Positions 29,303 through 38,347 are shown, numbered from the stretch's first letter. The stretch is DNA of 51,354 bases from an uncultured Collinsella sp. (GCA_934654585.1 CAKUGF010000014.1:1-51354), one strand, 5' to 3'. Notes: generated by a model from the sequence alone, not told the origin. Program-made: numbers and translations.

Positions 29303-30225
29303 TGGGTACCGTGAACATGGCCGTCGATTTCGGCGGCGTCAAGATGCAGAACCCCATCAACACCGCAGCCGGTACCTTTGGCTACGGTTGGCAGTTCCAG
29401 AACTTCTTTGATGTGTCCCAGCTGGGCGCCATCACCACCAAGGGTTGCGCAGCCGAGCCCTGGCCCGGCAACCCCGCACCCCGCATGGCCGAGATTCCCG
29501 GCGGCATGATCAACTCCGTGGGTCTGCAGAACCCCGGCGTCGCCGCCTTCGCCCGTGAGTCCGGTCCGTGGCTCGAGCAGCTTTCCAAGGACGGCTGCCA
29601 GGTCATCTGCCAGGTTGCCGGCCACTCCGTCGAGGAGTTTGTTCGCGCGCTCGAGATGTATGTCGAGCTGTGCCCCTGGGCTGCCGGCTACGAGATCAAC
29701 GTGAGCTGCCCCAACATCGCCGCCGGCGGTGCCGCCATGGGCTCCACGCCCGAGGGCGCCTCTGCCGTCATGGCCGCCTGCCGCAAGGTGACTGACAAGC
29801 CGCTGTTCGTGAAGATGGCTCCGGTCAACGTCGCCGAGATCGCCAAGGCCCTCGAGGCTGCTGGTGCCGACGGTCTTTCGGTCATCAACTCCATCCAGGG
29901 TATGGCTATTGACGTCCACACCCGCAAGTCGCGCGTGGCCAAGCCCAAGGGCGGCCTTTCGGGCCCGCTGTGCCACCACATCGCCGTGCGTATGGTCTGG
30001 GAGGTTGCCCAGGCCGTCGATATCCCCATCAACGGTGTTGGCGGCGTCATGACCGGTGAGGACGCGGCCGAGTTTATCCTGGCTGGCGCCACCTGCGTGT
30101 CGGTCGGCATGGCCAACTTCGTCGACCCGTGCGCTTCGCTCAAGATCGCGCATGAGCTCGAGGCCTGGGCCGAGTCCCAGGGCGTGAAGGACATCAACGA
30201 GCTGGTAGGTGCGTTCGAATGCTAG
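29302..30225 (+). CDS. pyrD: Dihydroorotate dehydrogenase, class 1B catalytic subunit
   Basis: This 307-residue FMN enzyme oxidises dihydroorotate to orotate. KMQNPINTAAGTFGYG starts the barrel, INSVGLQNPG binds substrate, and the active-site base Cys136 in INVSCPNIAAGG marks a class 1 enzyme. NGVGGVMTGEDAAEFILAGA binds FMN phosphate. Presence of pyrK makes it class 1B, NAD+-linked, suited to an anaerobe. The GTG start overlaps the pyrK stop, with AAGGTGG 10 bases upstream; a GTG three codons on is possible. The end overlaps pyrF by 7 bases. Confidence 0.96.
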   Translation: MGTVNMAVDFGGVKMQNPINTAAGTFGYGWQFQNFFDVSQLGAITTKGCAAEPWPGNPAPRMAEIPGGMINSVGLQNPGVAAFARESGPWLEQLSKDGCQVICQVAGHSVEEFVRALEMYVELCPWAAGYEINVSCPNIAAGGAAMGSTPEGASAVMAACRKVTDKPLFVKMAPVNVAEIAKALEAAGADGLSVINSIQGMAIDVHTRKSRVAKPKGGLSGPLCHHIAVRMVWEVAQAVDIPINGVGGVMTGEDAAEFILAGATCVSVGMANFVDPCASLKIAHELEAWAESQGVKDINELVGAFEC

Positions 30226-30935
30226 AGACCGATGCCCGCGACCGCGTTATCGTCGCTCTCGACTGCGACCGTGAGCGTGCGCTCGAGCTCGCCCGCGAGC
30301 TTTCGGGTCACGCTGCCTGGCTTAAGGTCGGCATGACGCTCTATTACGCCGAGGGCCCTGAGATCGTCAAGACGTTCAAGGACCTGGGCTTTAAGGTCTT
30401 CCTCGACCTTAAGTTCCACGATATTCCGCATCAGGTGCGCGGTGCCGCCCGTTCGGCCTCGCTTGCCGGCGCCGACCTGCTTTCGGTCCACGGTCTGGGC
30501 TCGGGCGCTATGCTCGCCGCCTGCCGCGAGGGCGCCGAGGAGGCGCGCGAGGACCGCGCCAAGCTCGTCGCCATCACCGTGCTCACGAGCATGAACCAGG
30601 ATTCGCTCAGCGAGATCGGCATTGAGTCGCCGGTGGCCGAGGAGGCCGCGCGTCTGGCAAAGCTCGCCCAGGCCAACGGTATCGACGGCATCGTGTGCTC
30701 GCCGATGGAGGCCCACGATATGCGTGAGCTGCTGGGCCCCGATGCGCTCATCGTGACCCCGGGTGTTCGTCCGGTTGGTGCGGCGCTGGGAGATCAGTCC
30801 CGCGTGGCCACGCCTTCCCAGGCTATCGAGCGCGGCGCGAGCCATATCGTAGTGGGCCGTCCCATCACCGGCGCCGACGATCCTGTCGCCGCCTTTGATG
30901 CCATCGTCGCCGAGCTGGTCGAAAACGTCGCGTAA
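30219..30935 (+). CDS. pyrF: Orotidine 5'-phosphate decarboxylase
   Basis: This 238-residue barrel enzyme converts OMP to UMP. The catalytic array is in FLDLKFHDIPHQV (Asp63, Lys65, Asp68). RVIVALDCD, LKVGMTLYYAEG and the phosphate loop VTPGVRPVGAALGDQSR are typical. It starts inside pyrD (ATGCTAG overlap). It is the last gene of the operon. Orotate phosphoribosyltransferase (pyrE), needed between PyrD and PyrF, and carAB are not in the window. Confidence 0.97.
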   Translation: MLETDARDRVIVALDCDRERALELARELSGHAAWLKVGMTLYYAEGPEIVKTFKDLGFKVFLDLKFHDIPHQVRGAARSASLAGADLLSVHGLGSGAMLAACREGAEEAREDRAKLVAITVLTSMNQDSLSEIGIESPVAEEAARLAKLAQANGIDGIVCSPMEAHDMRELLGPDALIVTPGVRPVGAALGDQSRVATPSQAIERGASHIVVGRPITGADDPVAAFDAIVAELVENVA

Positions 30936-30980
30936 AAGATTCCCTTAAGTCACCACTTTTGGGTCTCATTAGCACAATTT

Positions 30981-31038
30981 AGCCCCTGTGCCTGCGAAAA
31001 CTTTCCCATCCTTTGTGTGGAATCGCAGGTCAGGGGCT
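30981..31038 (+). terminator. Long-loop hairpin after pyrF
   Basis: AGCCCCT and CCTGCGA pair with TCGCAGG and AGGGGCT across a small internal loop and a 25-base apical loop; CAACTTTT follows. Likely the pyr operon terminator, although the loop is unusually long. Confidence 0.5.
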
Positions 31039-31101
31039 CAACTTTTAGCGCAATATATTGCACTTTTTGCGGGTATCGTCTAACCTATGGAGCCGCGATT
31101 G

Positions 31102-31133
31102 GGCATTTTGTACGTTTTACGTGCTAAAATGCC
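31102..31133 (+). promoter_or_regulatory. Inverted repeat over the mihF promoter
   Basis: GGCATTTT and AAAATGCC flank 16 bases and enclose the extended -10 box, so a bound dimer would block the promoter. Autoregulation by the gene product is conceivable. Confidence 0.4.
31122..31130 (+). promoter_or_regulatory. Extended -10 promoter of mihF
   Basis: TGCTAAAAT is 44 bases before the mihF ATG; the -35 position is poor. Confidence 0.55.
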
Positions 31134-31174
31134 AAATATTGAATCAGATATAACCCAACTATTTGGAGGTACGA

Positions 31175-31483
31175 ATGGCACTCCCTCAGCTTACCGACGA
31201 GCAGCGCAAGCAGGCTCTTGAGAAGGCTGCTGCCGCACGTCACGCCCGCGCTGAGCTTCGCGAGCAGATCAAGAAGGGCGAGAAGTCCCTCGAGTCCGTG
31301 CTCAACTCCGATGACCCCATCGCTTCCCGCATGAAGGTTTCCACCCTCATCGAGTCCCTCCCCGGCTATGGCAAGGCCAAGGCCGCCAAGATCATGGAGG
31401 AGCTCGGCATCTCCGCTACCCGTCGCGTCCAGGGCCTCGGCGTCCGTCAGCGCGAGCAGCTCCTCGAGCAGCTGACCAAATAA
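31175..31483 (+). CDS. mihF: Integration host factor, actinobacterial type
   Basis: This 102-residue DNA-bending nucleoid protein matches mIHF of Actinobacteria: MALPQLTDEQRKQALEKAA, a helical arm (AAARHARAELREQIKKGEKSL), then the helix-two-turn-helix part MKVSTLIESLPGYGKAKAAKIMEELGI and TRRVQGLGVRQRE. It is unrelated to the IhfA/IhfB fold and is a good taxonomic marker. TTTGGAGGT precedes the ATG. It directly precedes gmk (TAAGTG junction), as in mycobacteria and streptomycetes. Confidence 0.95.
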   Translation: MALPQLTDEQRKQALEKAAAARHARAELREQIKKGEKSLESVLNSDDPIASRMKVSTLIESLPGYGKAKAAKIMEELGISATRRVQGLGVRQREQLLEQLTK

Positions 31484-32053
<570 letters not shown>

Positions 32054-32058
32054 GGTCC

Positions 32059-32340
32059 GTGTCCGTTGTAAAGCCTTGCATTGACGATCTTCTGGAGAAG
32101 ACCGATCACAACCGCTTCCTGCTCGCTTCGCTTGCTTCCAAGCGTGCCTGCGACATCAATAGCATGCTGCGTGGCCAGCACAACCGCGTGCTTGCCGTTC
32201 AGGATGTCGATGACATCACCATCGGTCTTTCTGGTGCCGATACCATCTCGATGGCTATGGACGAGATCGTCGACGGCGATATCTCCTACGACGAGGCCCG
32301 TTATGAGAAGGCGCTCGGCCACAAGGTTGCTGAAGCCTAA
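32059..32340 (+). CDS. rpoZ: RNA polymerase omega subunit
   Basis: This 93-residue protein has the omega pattern: KPCIDDLLEKTDHNRFLLAS, SKRACDINSM, then the acidic DEIVDGDISYDEARYEKALG tail. Omega helps assemble beta' and in some bacteria binds ppGpp. The GTG start has AAAGGATCTGAGG upstream. Its stop codon is directly followed by the thiI ATG. Confidence 0.92.
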   Translation: MSVVKPCIDDLLEKTDHNRFLLASLASKRACDINSMLRGQHNRVLAVQDVDDITIGLSGADTISMAMDEIVDGDISYDEARYEKALGHKVAEA

Positions 32341-33585
32341 ATGGCAGCTCGCGTCTGCCTGGTCCACTATCACGAGGTTGGACTGAAGGGCAAGAACCGC
32401 GCACATTTTGAGCATATCCTCATGGATAACATCAAGGCGGCTTTGGCCGCCTTTTCCGTGAATGCCGTGTCTCGAATTTCCGGTTATATCCTCGTGACCT
32501 TTAACGAGCATCAGGCTGACGAGGCGGCGCGTGTCATTCGCACCGTTCCCGGCGTCGCCCGTGTGTCCCTGGCATACCACACCAACCGCGACCCGCAGGA
32601 GTACTGCGCCGCCGCCGTCAAGGCGCTGCGCGAGTTCGGTCCCTTTGATTCGTTTAAGGTGCATGCCAAGCGCTCCAACACCGACTACGAGCTCACTTCC
32701 ATCGATATCAATCGACAGGTGGGCGAGGTGCTGTGCGAGGCGTTTCCCGATAAAAAGGTCCAGATGCACGACCCCGATGCGATGGTGCACGTGCTGGTGG
32801 TCCAGGGCAGCGTCTACGTGTACGCGCGCTCCGAGCGCGGCGTGGGCGGTCTGCCGGTAGGTTCTGCCGGTAAGGTCGTGACGCTGCTGTCCTCGGGCAT
32901 CGACTCGCCGGTGGCGACCTGGATGCTCGCACGTCGCGGTGCGGTATGCGTGCCGGTGCATTTCTCCGGTCGTCCGCAGACGCCCGATACGAGTGAGTAT
33001 CTGGTGCAGGACATCATCCGCGCCCTTGAGCCGGGCGTCCAGATCGGCCGCCTGTACGTGGTGCCGTTTGGCGATTGCCAGCGTGAGATTTCGGTCACCT
33101 GTCCCAGCAACCTGCGCGTGATCATGTATCGCCGCATCATGTATTCGGTTGCCGAGCGTATTGCGAACATCGAAGGCGCCAAGGCCATCGTGACCGGTGA
33201 GTCGCTTGGCCAGGTCGCCTCCCAGACGCTCGAGAACATCATGGCCGTCAACGAGGCCGTGAAGATTCCCGTGTTCCGCCCGCTCATCGGTTCGGATAAA
33301 CAGGAGATCATTGCGCGCGCCCAGGAGATCGGTACGTTCGATATCTCGACCGAGGCTGCGCCCGACTGCTGCACGCTGTTTATGCCGCGCCGTCCCGAGA
33401 CGCATGCCAAGCTCGACGCCGTGCACGAGGCCTGGGAGCTGTTCGATCACGAGGAGATGGTCGAGCGTCTGCTTAAGCAGACCGAGTACATCGACTTCGA
33501 GAGCAATACGTATAAGGCCCCCAAGACCTTAAAACGCAAACATTCGGAGCTTGCTCCGCGTGAGATTTACCAAGATCACGAGTAA
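32341..33585 (+). CDS. thiI: tRNA 4-thiouridine synthase ThiI
   Basis: This 414-residue enzyme adenylates U8 of tRNA for sulfur transfer and may feed sulfur to thiazole synthesis. HYHEVGLKGKNR opens an N-terminal ferredoxin-like region, a THUMP domain follows to about 165, and the PP-loop is SSGIDSP (184-190). TGESLGQVASQTLENI and PDCCTLFMPRRPET are typical of the catalytic domain. There is no C-terminal rhodanese domain, so sulfur must come through another cysteine, as in Gram-positive ThiI. It ends the mihF-gmk-rpoZ-thiI unit at a good terminator. Confidence 0.95.
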   Translation: MAARVCLVHYHEVGLKGKNRAHFEHILMDNIKAALAAFSVNAVSRISGYILVTFNEHQADEAARVIRTVPGVARVSLAYHTNRDPQEYCAAAVKALREFGPFDSFKVHAKRSNTDYELTSIDINRQVGEVLCEAFPDKKVQMHDPDAMVHVLVVQGSVYVYARSERGVGGLPVGSAGKVVTLLSSGIDSPVATWMLARRGAVCVPVHFSGRPQTPDTSEYLVQDIIRALEPGVQIGRLYVVPFGDCQREISVTCPSNLRVIMYRRIMYSVAERIANIEGAKAIVTGESLGQVASQTLENIMAVNEAVKIPVFRPLIGSDKQEIIARAQEIGTFDISTEAAPDCCTLFMPRRPETHAKLDAVHEAWELFDHEEMVERLLKQTEYIDFESNTYKAPKTLKRKHSELAPREIYQDHE

Positions 33586-33595
33586 TTGCCTGCAT

Positions 33596-33628
33596 AAACC
33601 GACGATGCGTTTGTATCGTCGGTTTTTT
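33596..33628 (+). terminator. thiI terminator
   Basis: An 11-bp stem AAACCGACGAT/ATCGTCGGTTT with an 8-base loop runs into TTTTTT. Confidence 0.9.
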
Positions 33629-33703
33629 GCTATCTGGGCATTTGGCATCAAACTGTTCATTCGCTGACGTGTGCCTGAATAAATGGACAGATTTGCGCAA
33701 GGT

Positions 33704-33723
33704 TTTGGTCGGCATTTGGTTTG
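33704..33723 (+). promoter_or_regulatory. Candidate competence box, copy B
   Basis: TTTGGT repeats begin at 33704 and 33715, 11 bases apart, in a block 18/20 identical to 4332-4351. It ends 76 bases before comEA, nearly the same distance as copy A before yraN. No ordinary -10 box is recognisable downstream. Confidence 0.45.
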
Positions 33724-33799
33724 ACCGCAAAACCTGGTTTGGGCGCGGGGGAGTTGGGGTCGCCATTTCCTGACACGATGGTGTTGGGAGGTTTTTGCT

Positions 33800-34510
33800 A
33801 TGGCGCAGCGCGAACAACATGAACGGGTTAAACGAATGGACCGCTGGGCGGGCAAGTTGCTCGGGCATAAGGCGGTGGTCGTGGCGATGCTCGTCGTTAT
33901 TGCGATGGCGAGCGGCTTGGCGATGGCGAGCTTTGGCGGCAAGTCCGATGGCGTCACGTTTGAGCGTGCAGACGGTGTGAGCGCTTCGGTGGAGCCGGGG
34001 TCTGACGATGGTTCGAACGATCGGGATTCCGAGGACAACTTATCTGAGGCCTCTGCCGAAACGGAGATGTACGTTGATGTTGACGGTGCTGTCGCATCGC
34101 CTGGCGTATACCGGCTCAAGGACGGCGCGCGGGTGGCACAGGCGATTGATGCCGCTGGAGGATTGACGCCTGATGCGGATGTGACGGGACTCAATCGGGC
34201 ATCCAAGGTCGCCGACGGGCAAAAGATTTACGTGCCTAAGGTGGGGGAGCAAACGGTTGCCGCTGGTGACGGTGCCGATGGCGGCGCCGCTGCGTCCTCG
34301 GGCGTGGGCGACGCGACGGGTCTCGTCAACATCAATACGGCAAGTGCCTCGGAGCTGCAGACGCTCTCGGGGATCGGGCCATCTATGGCGCAGTCGATAA
34401 TTGACGAGCGGACGCAAAACGGTGCGTTTACCTCGGTCGATGATCTGATGCGCGTATCGGGCATTGGCGAGAAGAAATTCGCGAAAATCAAAGATTGCAT
34501 CTGCGTATGA
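33800..34510 (+). CDS. comEA: Competence protein ComEA, membrane-anchored DNA receptor
   Basis: This 236-residue protein binds incoming double-stranded DNA at the cell surface during transformation. A basic N-terminus leads to one transmembrane segment (about 25-45). After an acidic Ser/Asp linker come an SLBB-type domain (about 89-150; YVDVDGAVASPGVYRL) and a C-terminal double helix-hairpin-helix (about 173-236; GLVNINTASASELQTLSGIG, then LMRVSGIGEKKFAKIK). TTGGGAGG precedes the ATG. The stop overlaps the comEC start (ATGA). It heads a competence operon carrying the candidate box shared with yraN-comM-dprA. Confidence 0.95.
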   Translation: MAQREQHERVKRMDRWAGKLLGHKAVVVAMLVVIAMASGLAMASFGGKSDGVTFERADGVSASVEPGSDDGSNDRDSEDNLSEASAETEMYVDVDGAVASPGVYRLKDGARVAQAIDAAGGLTPDADVTGLNRASKVADGQKIYVPKVGEQTVAAGDGADGGAAASSGVGDATGLVNINTASASELQTLSGIGPSMAQSIIDERTQNGAFTSVDDLMRVSGIGEKKFAKIKDCICV

Positions 34511-36810
34511 GTGCTGGCGAACGTGAACACGTGATGCCGCCGCGGCCCCTTATGCCTTGGACGATGGCGTTGTGTGCGGGGTTATGCACGAGTTGCGCTT
34601 TGGTGCTCAACGTGGCGGCTGATGTGCTGTTGGGGAATGACGTCCCGGCCGTGGGACTGCTGTGGGCTATTCCCGTTGCCTTGGTGCCGTGCGTCGCGGC
34701 CGCTCGATGTTGTGCGCGTCTTGTCCCGTGGAGTCGGTGGCTCTACGCCGCGGCCGTCGGTTTGCTGGCGGGCGCTGTCGTATCGACGTGGTGGGCGGCG
34801 GGTGCGCTGAGCGCCTCGAAGTCACTCGACGGCCGGGCGGCAAGTAGCCTTGAGTTTGTGGTGCAGGGCGACCCGTCCATAAACGATGAGACGTATTCCT
34901 ATACCTGTGATGCGCGTGCGGAGGGCATGCGCGTGGGGTTCGTTCGCCTGTCATGCGACCGCGAGCTCAATATTGGGTCGCAGGTGCGCCTCATTGGTCG
35001 CGTTTCGCGCTTTGAAAATGATTCATATGGACGCTCACGGGTGCTTCGCGGTGAGCTGCGTAAGGTCAAGGCCGTAAGGATCGTATCGGTCGAAGATGGC
35101 CATGCCGGGCCATTGTCTCGCCTGAGAAACGCGTTGCTTGCGACCATAGCCCCCTCGACCGACCCGGCGCGCGCCCTTATAGCCGGCATTGTCTGCGGCC
35201 GCTCTTCCGAGCTGCGCGCCCAGCCGGCGGGCGAATGGTTTTCGGTGACGGGAACGGCGCATCTCATTGCCGTCTCGGGCAGTCATCTTGCAGTCGTAGG
35301 GTTTGTGATCGAGGGAGCCCTGCAAAAGACGCGCTGCTCGCGTGGGCTGCAGCGGGCGCTTTTGGCGGTAACGCTTGTGACCTATGCTGCCTTTACGGGT
35401 GCTTCGCCCTCCGCTGTGCGTGCGTGCTGCATGGTGGCGGCGACGCTTGTCGCTAACGGCGCGGGACGTCGTCGGCACGGCCTTTCTGCGCTCTTTGTGA
35501 CCATGTCGATTTTTGTGCTGCTCCGCCCAACGGTGCTGTTCGAGATGGGATTCCAACTCTCGTGTGCCAGCGTCTTTGCCATCCTGTGCTTTTGTCCGTA
35601 TGCGACTTACGCTTTGGGCGAGCTTGGTGTGCCACCGGGCGTTGCCAGCATACTCTCCGTCACGTTGTGCTCGCAGCTGGCGACGCTTCCCATTACTATC
35701 CCTGCGTTCGGGACATTTTCGCTTATCGCCCCGCTTGCGAATGCGGTTATCGGCCCGGTGGTGAGCGTGCTGCTTGCCGTTTCGGTTATGCTGGTACCCT
35801 GCTCGATTGTTCCCCTGTTGCGGCCCTGGGTGCTGATAGTGCCCATGCTTGCCGCCCGTTGCGCGCTGTTTTTCGAGCAGCTTTTTGCCGCCATTCCGGG
35901 TGCATCCGTGAGCGTACCGACCGATTCCATCTGGATATACCTCGTGCCGTTATCTTTGGCGGTCCTCTTGGCATTGTGGCCGCGACCGCGTGCGCGTCCC
36001 ATGGCGGCGGGACTGCTGTGCTTGGCTCTCGCGGCGGTTGTCCCGTACGTCTACTGGGATCGATTCGCTCCGCCCTCGGTAACGATTCTCGATGTGGGTC
36101 AGGCCGATGCCATTCTTATCCGTCAGGGCGATACCGTGGCGCTCGTCGACTGCGGGCTTGACGAGCGTGTGGTAAGCGCGCTGGTGCGCAATAACGTTCA
36201 CCATATCGATGCCGTGTTTGTGACGCATTGGGATGAGGACCATTGGGGTGGCTTGCCCGCAGTACTGGAGCAGTTCCCGGTCGGAACGATCGCTGTGGCG
36301 GCGGATGCGCTGGAGGATGCCCCTGCCGAGGTTGTGGGGCGACCAGGTGTTTCGTATCGGCAGGTGACCTGTGGCGATGTCGTCGACATCGGTGCGTTTC
36401 GCGGCCGCGTGATGTGGCCGTTCGAATCGGTAGATGGTGAGGGTAACGAGGACTCGCTCGTCCTGCTGCTCACCTACGCACAAGAGGGCAAGCGCTTGCG
36501 CATGCTGCTGACGGGTGATGCCGAACTCGATCAAGAACGTGAGTTTGCGCAGGAAGTGGGGGACATCGATGTCCTCAAGCTCGGACATCACGGCTCCAAG
36601 GTCTCGGTCGACGGAGAGCTGCTGGACATCTTGAGGCCGGAGCTCTCGATCGCGAGCGCCGGCGAGGGTAACCGCTACGGTCATCCGTCGGATGCCTGCC
36701 GCGATGCCGTGAAAGATGCTGGCGGCGCGTTCGCGTGCACGATCGAGCACGGTGACATCACCGTCAAGCCGACCGTGAAGGGCTTTGCGATGCGATGCCA
36801 GCGACCGTGA
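34507..36810 (+). CDS. comEC: Competence protein ComEC, DNA uptake channel
   Basis: This 767-residue polytopic membrane protein forms the channel for single-stranded transforming DNA. Hydrophobic helices lie in the first ~95 residues, followed by an OB-fold-like external domain (about 100-190) and the Competence core (LIAGIVCGRSSELRAQ, AHLIAVSGSHLAVVGF). More helices run to about 510. The C-terminal metallo-beta-lactamase-like domain has VTHWDEDHWGG and LKLGHHGSK and may degrade the non-transported strand. The ATG overlapping the comEA stop is chosen; an internal ATG nine codons on is an alternative. All three regions are intact. Confidence 0.94.
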   Translation: MSAGEREHVMPPRPLMPWTMALCAGLCTSCALVLNVAADVLLGNDVPAVGLLWAIPVALVPCVAAARCCARLVPWSRWLYAAAVGLLAGAVVSTWWAAGALSASKSLDGRAASSLEFVVQGDPSINDETYSYTCDARAEGMRVGFVRLSCDRELNIGSQVRLIGRVSRFENDSYGRSRVLRGELRKVKAVRIVSVEDGHAGPLSRLRNALLATIAPSTDPARALIAGIVCGRSSELRAQPAGEWFSVTGTAHLIAVSGSHLAVVGFVIEGALQKTRCSRGLQRALLAVTLVTYAAFTGASPSAVRACCMVAATLVANGAGRRRHGLSALFVTMSIFVLLRPTVLFEMGFQLSCASVFAILCFCPYATYALGELGVPPGVASILSVTLCSQLATLPITIPAFGTFSLIAPLANAVIGPVVSVLLAVSVMLVPCSIVPLLRPWVLIVPMLAARCALFFEQLFAAIPGASVSVPTDSIWIYLVPLSLAVLLALWPRPRARPMAAGLLCLALAAVVPYVYWDRFAPPSVTILDVGQADAILIRQGDTVALVDCGLDERVVSALVRNNVHHIDAVFVTHWDEDHWGGLPAVLEQFPVGTIAVAADALEDAPAEVVGRPGVSYRQVTCGDVVDIGAFRGRVMWPFESVDGEGNEDSLVLLLTYAQEGKRLRMLLTGDAELDQEREFAQEVGDIDVLKLGHHGSKVSVDGELLDILRPELSIASAGEGNRYGHPSDACRDAVKDAGGAFACTIEHGDITVKPTVKGFAMRCQRP

Positions 36811-36818
36811 TGTCGTTG

Positions 36819-36848
36819 TTGGCGCGGGGCAAGTTCGTGGGCTAGAAT
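36819..36848 (+). promoter_or_regulatory. Promoter of holA
   Basis: TTGGCG (36819-36824), 18 bases, TAGAAT (36843-36848), just after comEC. Confidence 0.55.
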
Positions 36849-36888
36849 GACACGGGAGAATTGCTAGGGCCTGCGAGAGGGGAGCGCG

Positions 36889-37851
36889 ATGTCTGAAACC
36901 GGTCTGTTGCCGGCGTATCTAATTGTCGGTACCGACGGAGTCAAGCGCGATCACGCCGTCTCGCGTATGAAGGCTCGTCTGGAAAAGTCGGGTATGGTCG
37001 AGTTCAACCTCGACGAGCGCGACATGACCAAGGACCCCGATATCGAGTCGATTATCGGCTCGCTCAATACCTTTCCCATGGGTAGCGAGTTTCGCCTGGT
37101 GATCCTCGACGGTTGCTCTAAGCTCGCCAAGGCGGTCTCGGAACCGCTCGTTGAGTATCTGGCGAGTCCCAACCCCACGACGGTCTGCCTTATCATCGCC
37201 GACTCGCTTGCCAAGAACACGCGTCTGTATAAGGCGATCGCCAAGATCGATAAGAAGGCCGTAATCGACTGCGCGGGCACCAAGCGCTGGGAGTTGCCGC
37301 GCCGTGTGCAGCAGATGGCGACGCAGCATGGCAAGTCCATCTCGACGGCCGCGGCCGAGGAGCTCGTCTCGCGCTCGGGCGAAAACACCCGCATGCTCGA
37401 TAACGACCTGGCAAAGCTCGCTCAGATGGTCGAGGCGCCCCAGATTGAGCTTGCCGACGTGGAGCGCTGGATCGTACGTACAGCCGAGGTTCAGCCCTGG
37501 GACTTCCTTAACGCCGTCTCGGCCCGCGATATGCGCTGTTCGCTCGAGCTCTTTAAGCTGCTGCCGGCAAAGAGCTACGTGTGGACCTACACACTGCTGT
37601 GTGGTCGTATCCGCGAGCTTATCGTTGCCAAGGCGCTCGACTCCCGTGGGCAGGGGCGTGAGCTTGCCGCAACGCTCAAGCTCCAGTCCTGGCAGGTCAA
37701 GAACCACCTGACTTGGGCGCGCCGGTTTTCGATGGCTGAACTCGTCGCGGCCCTCGAAGGTGCCGTTGATGTGGAGCTCGCGCTCAAGGGTTCGGCCGAT
37801 TCGGAGACCGCACTTTTGCTCTGGATTACGAACATCTTGAGAAAATCGTGA
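36889..37851 (+). CDS. holA: DNA polymerase III delta subunit
   Basis: This 320-residue protein is the delta subunit of the clamp loader, which opens the beta sliding clamp. The pattern AYLIVGTDGVKRDHAV, FRLVILDGCSKL, and the later LVSRSGENTRMLDNDLAKLA with the C-terminal collar part WQVKNHLTWARRFS fits the HolA family, which has no functional Walker A. GAGAGGGGAG precedes the ATG. holA after comEC is the standard Gram-positive order, with rpsT next, and a separate promoter lies in the 78-base gap. Confidence 0.92.
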   Translation: MSETGLLPAYLIVGTDGVKRDHAVSRMKARLEKSGMVEFNLDERDMTKDPDIESIIGSLNTFPMGSEFRLVILDGCSKLAKAVSEPLVEYLASPNPTTVCLIIADSLAKNTRLYKAIAKIDKKAVIDCAGTKRWELPRRVQQMATQHGKSISTAAAEELVSRSGENTRMLDNDLAKLAQMVEAPQIELADVERWIVRTAEVQPWDFLNAVSARDMRCSLELFKLLPAKSYVWTYTLLCGRIRELIVAKALDSRGQGRELAATLKLQSWQVKNHLTWARRFSMAELVAALEGAVDVELALKGSADSETALLLWITNILRKS

Positions 37852-37900
37852 TGATACCTGCCTATTTGACAAATTCGTTCTATCCCTTTGAGGGGGAGCG

Positions 37901-37909
37901 TGCTATAGT
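37901..37909 (+). promoter_or_regulatory. Extended -10 promoter of rpsT
   Basis: TGCTATAGT, about 75 bases before the rpsT start. TTGACA at 37866 is too far upstream to be its -35. Confidence 0.55.
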
Positions 37910-37919
37910 AGGCGCTTGC

Positions 37920-37957
37920 ATGACCTCACCGTGTCTCAGAGGTGTCATACATTTTTT
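37920..37957 (+). promoter_or_regulatory. Hairpin and U-run in the rpsT leader
   Basis: ATGAC...CTC pairs with GAG...GTCAT around a short loop, with a 2-base bulge, and TTTTTT follows (37952-37957). This could be an attenuator controlling S20. Confidence 0.4.
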
Positions 37958-37959
37958 GC

Positions 37960-37979
37960 AAGGAACTCGAAAGGAACTC
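37960..37979 (+). repeat. Duplicated Shine-Dalgarno region of rpsT
   Basis: AAGGAACTC occurs twice, 11 bases apart; only the second is properly spaced from GTG 37985. Confidence 0.6.
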
Positions 37980-37984
37980 CAGAA

Positions 37985-38251
37985 GTGGCAAACATCAAGT
38001 CTCAGAAGAAGCGTATCCGCACCAATGAGGCAGCTCGCATGCGTAACAAGGCTGTCAAGTCCGAGCTCAAGACGCTGACCAAGCACGTCCAGTCCGCCGT
38101 CGCCGAGGGCGACGCCGAGAAGGCCCAGGCTGCCCTCAAGACCGTCACCAAGCGTCTCGACATGGCTGCCGCCAAGCATGTTATCCACAAGAACCAGGCT
38201 TCCAACCGCAAGTCCGGTCTTGCCAAGCTCGTGAACAGCATCAACGCCTAA
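37985..38251 (+). CDS. rpsT: 30S ribosomal protein S20
   Basis: This 88-residue protein is S20, a 16S-binding primary assembly protein: [25 protein letters not shown] and the tail [19 protein letters not shown] are diagnostic. It starts at GTG, with AAAGGAA 9 bases upstream; longer open frames upstream cross the leader hairpin. In E. coli S20 also uses a non-AUG start and is feedback-regulated at translation, so the GTG, duplicated Shine-Dalgarno and hairpin may serve control here (inference). A strong terminator follows. Confidence 0.96.
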   Translation: MANIKSQKKRIRTNEAARMRNKAVKSELKTLTKHVQSAVAEGDAEKAQAALKTVTKRLDMAAAKHVIHKNQASNRKSGLAKLVNSINA

Positions 38252-38285
38252 GTTGTAAATTTCACACCACACAGATTACGCGCAT

Positions 38286-38322
38286 AAATGGAGCCTGTTT
38301 TATGGAACAGGCTCCATTTTTT
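38286..38322 (+). terminator. rpsT terminator
   Basis: AAATGGAGCCTGTT pairs with AACAGGCTCCATTT around TTATGG-type loop bases and ends in TTTTTT. Confidence 0.92.
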
Positions 38323-38334
38323 GTACCGCTCGGG

Positions 38335-38340
38335 TAAGAT
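38335..38340 (+). promoter_or_regulatory. -10 box placed 7 bases before lepA
   Basis: TAAGAT ends 7 bases before the lepA ATG, so a transcript would begin at or next to the start codon. It shares the preceding CCGCTCGGGTA with the dnaJ promoter at 42444. No convincing -35 is seen. Confidence 0.45.
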
Positions 38341-38347
38341 AGTCCGC

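Noticed and set aside
33637..33645. A third GGCATTTGG word shortly after the thiI terminator
   Set aside because: It shares only 9 bases with the candidate competence box and lacks the paired TTTGGT repeats, so it was not counted as a copy.
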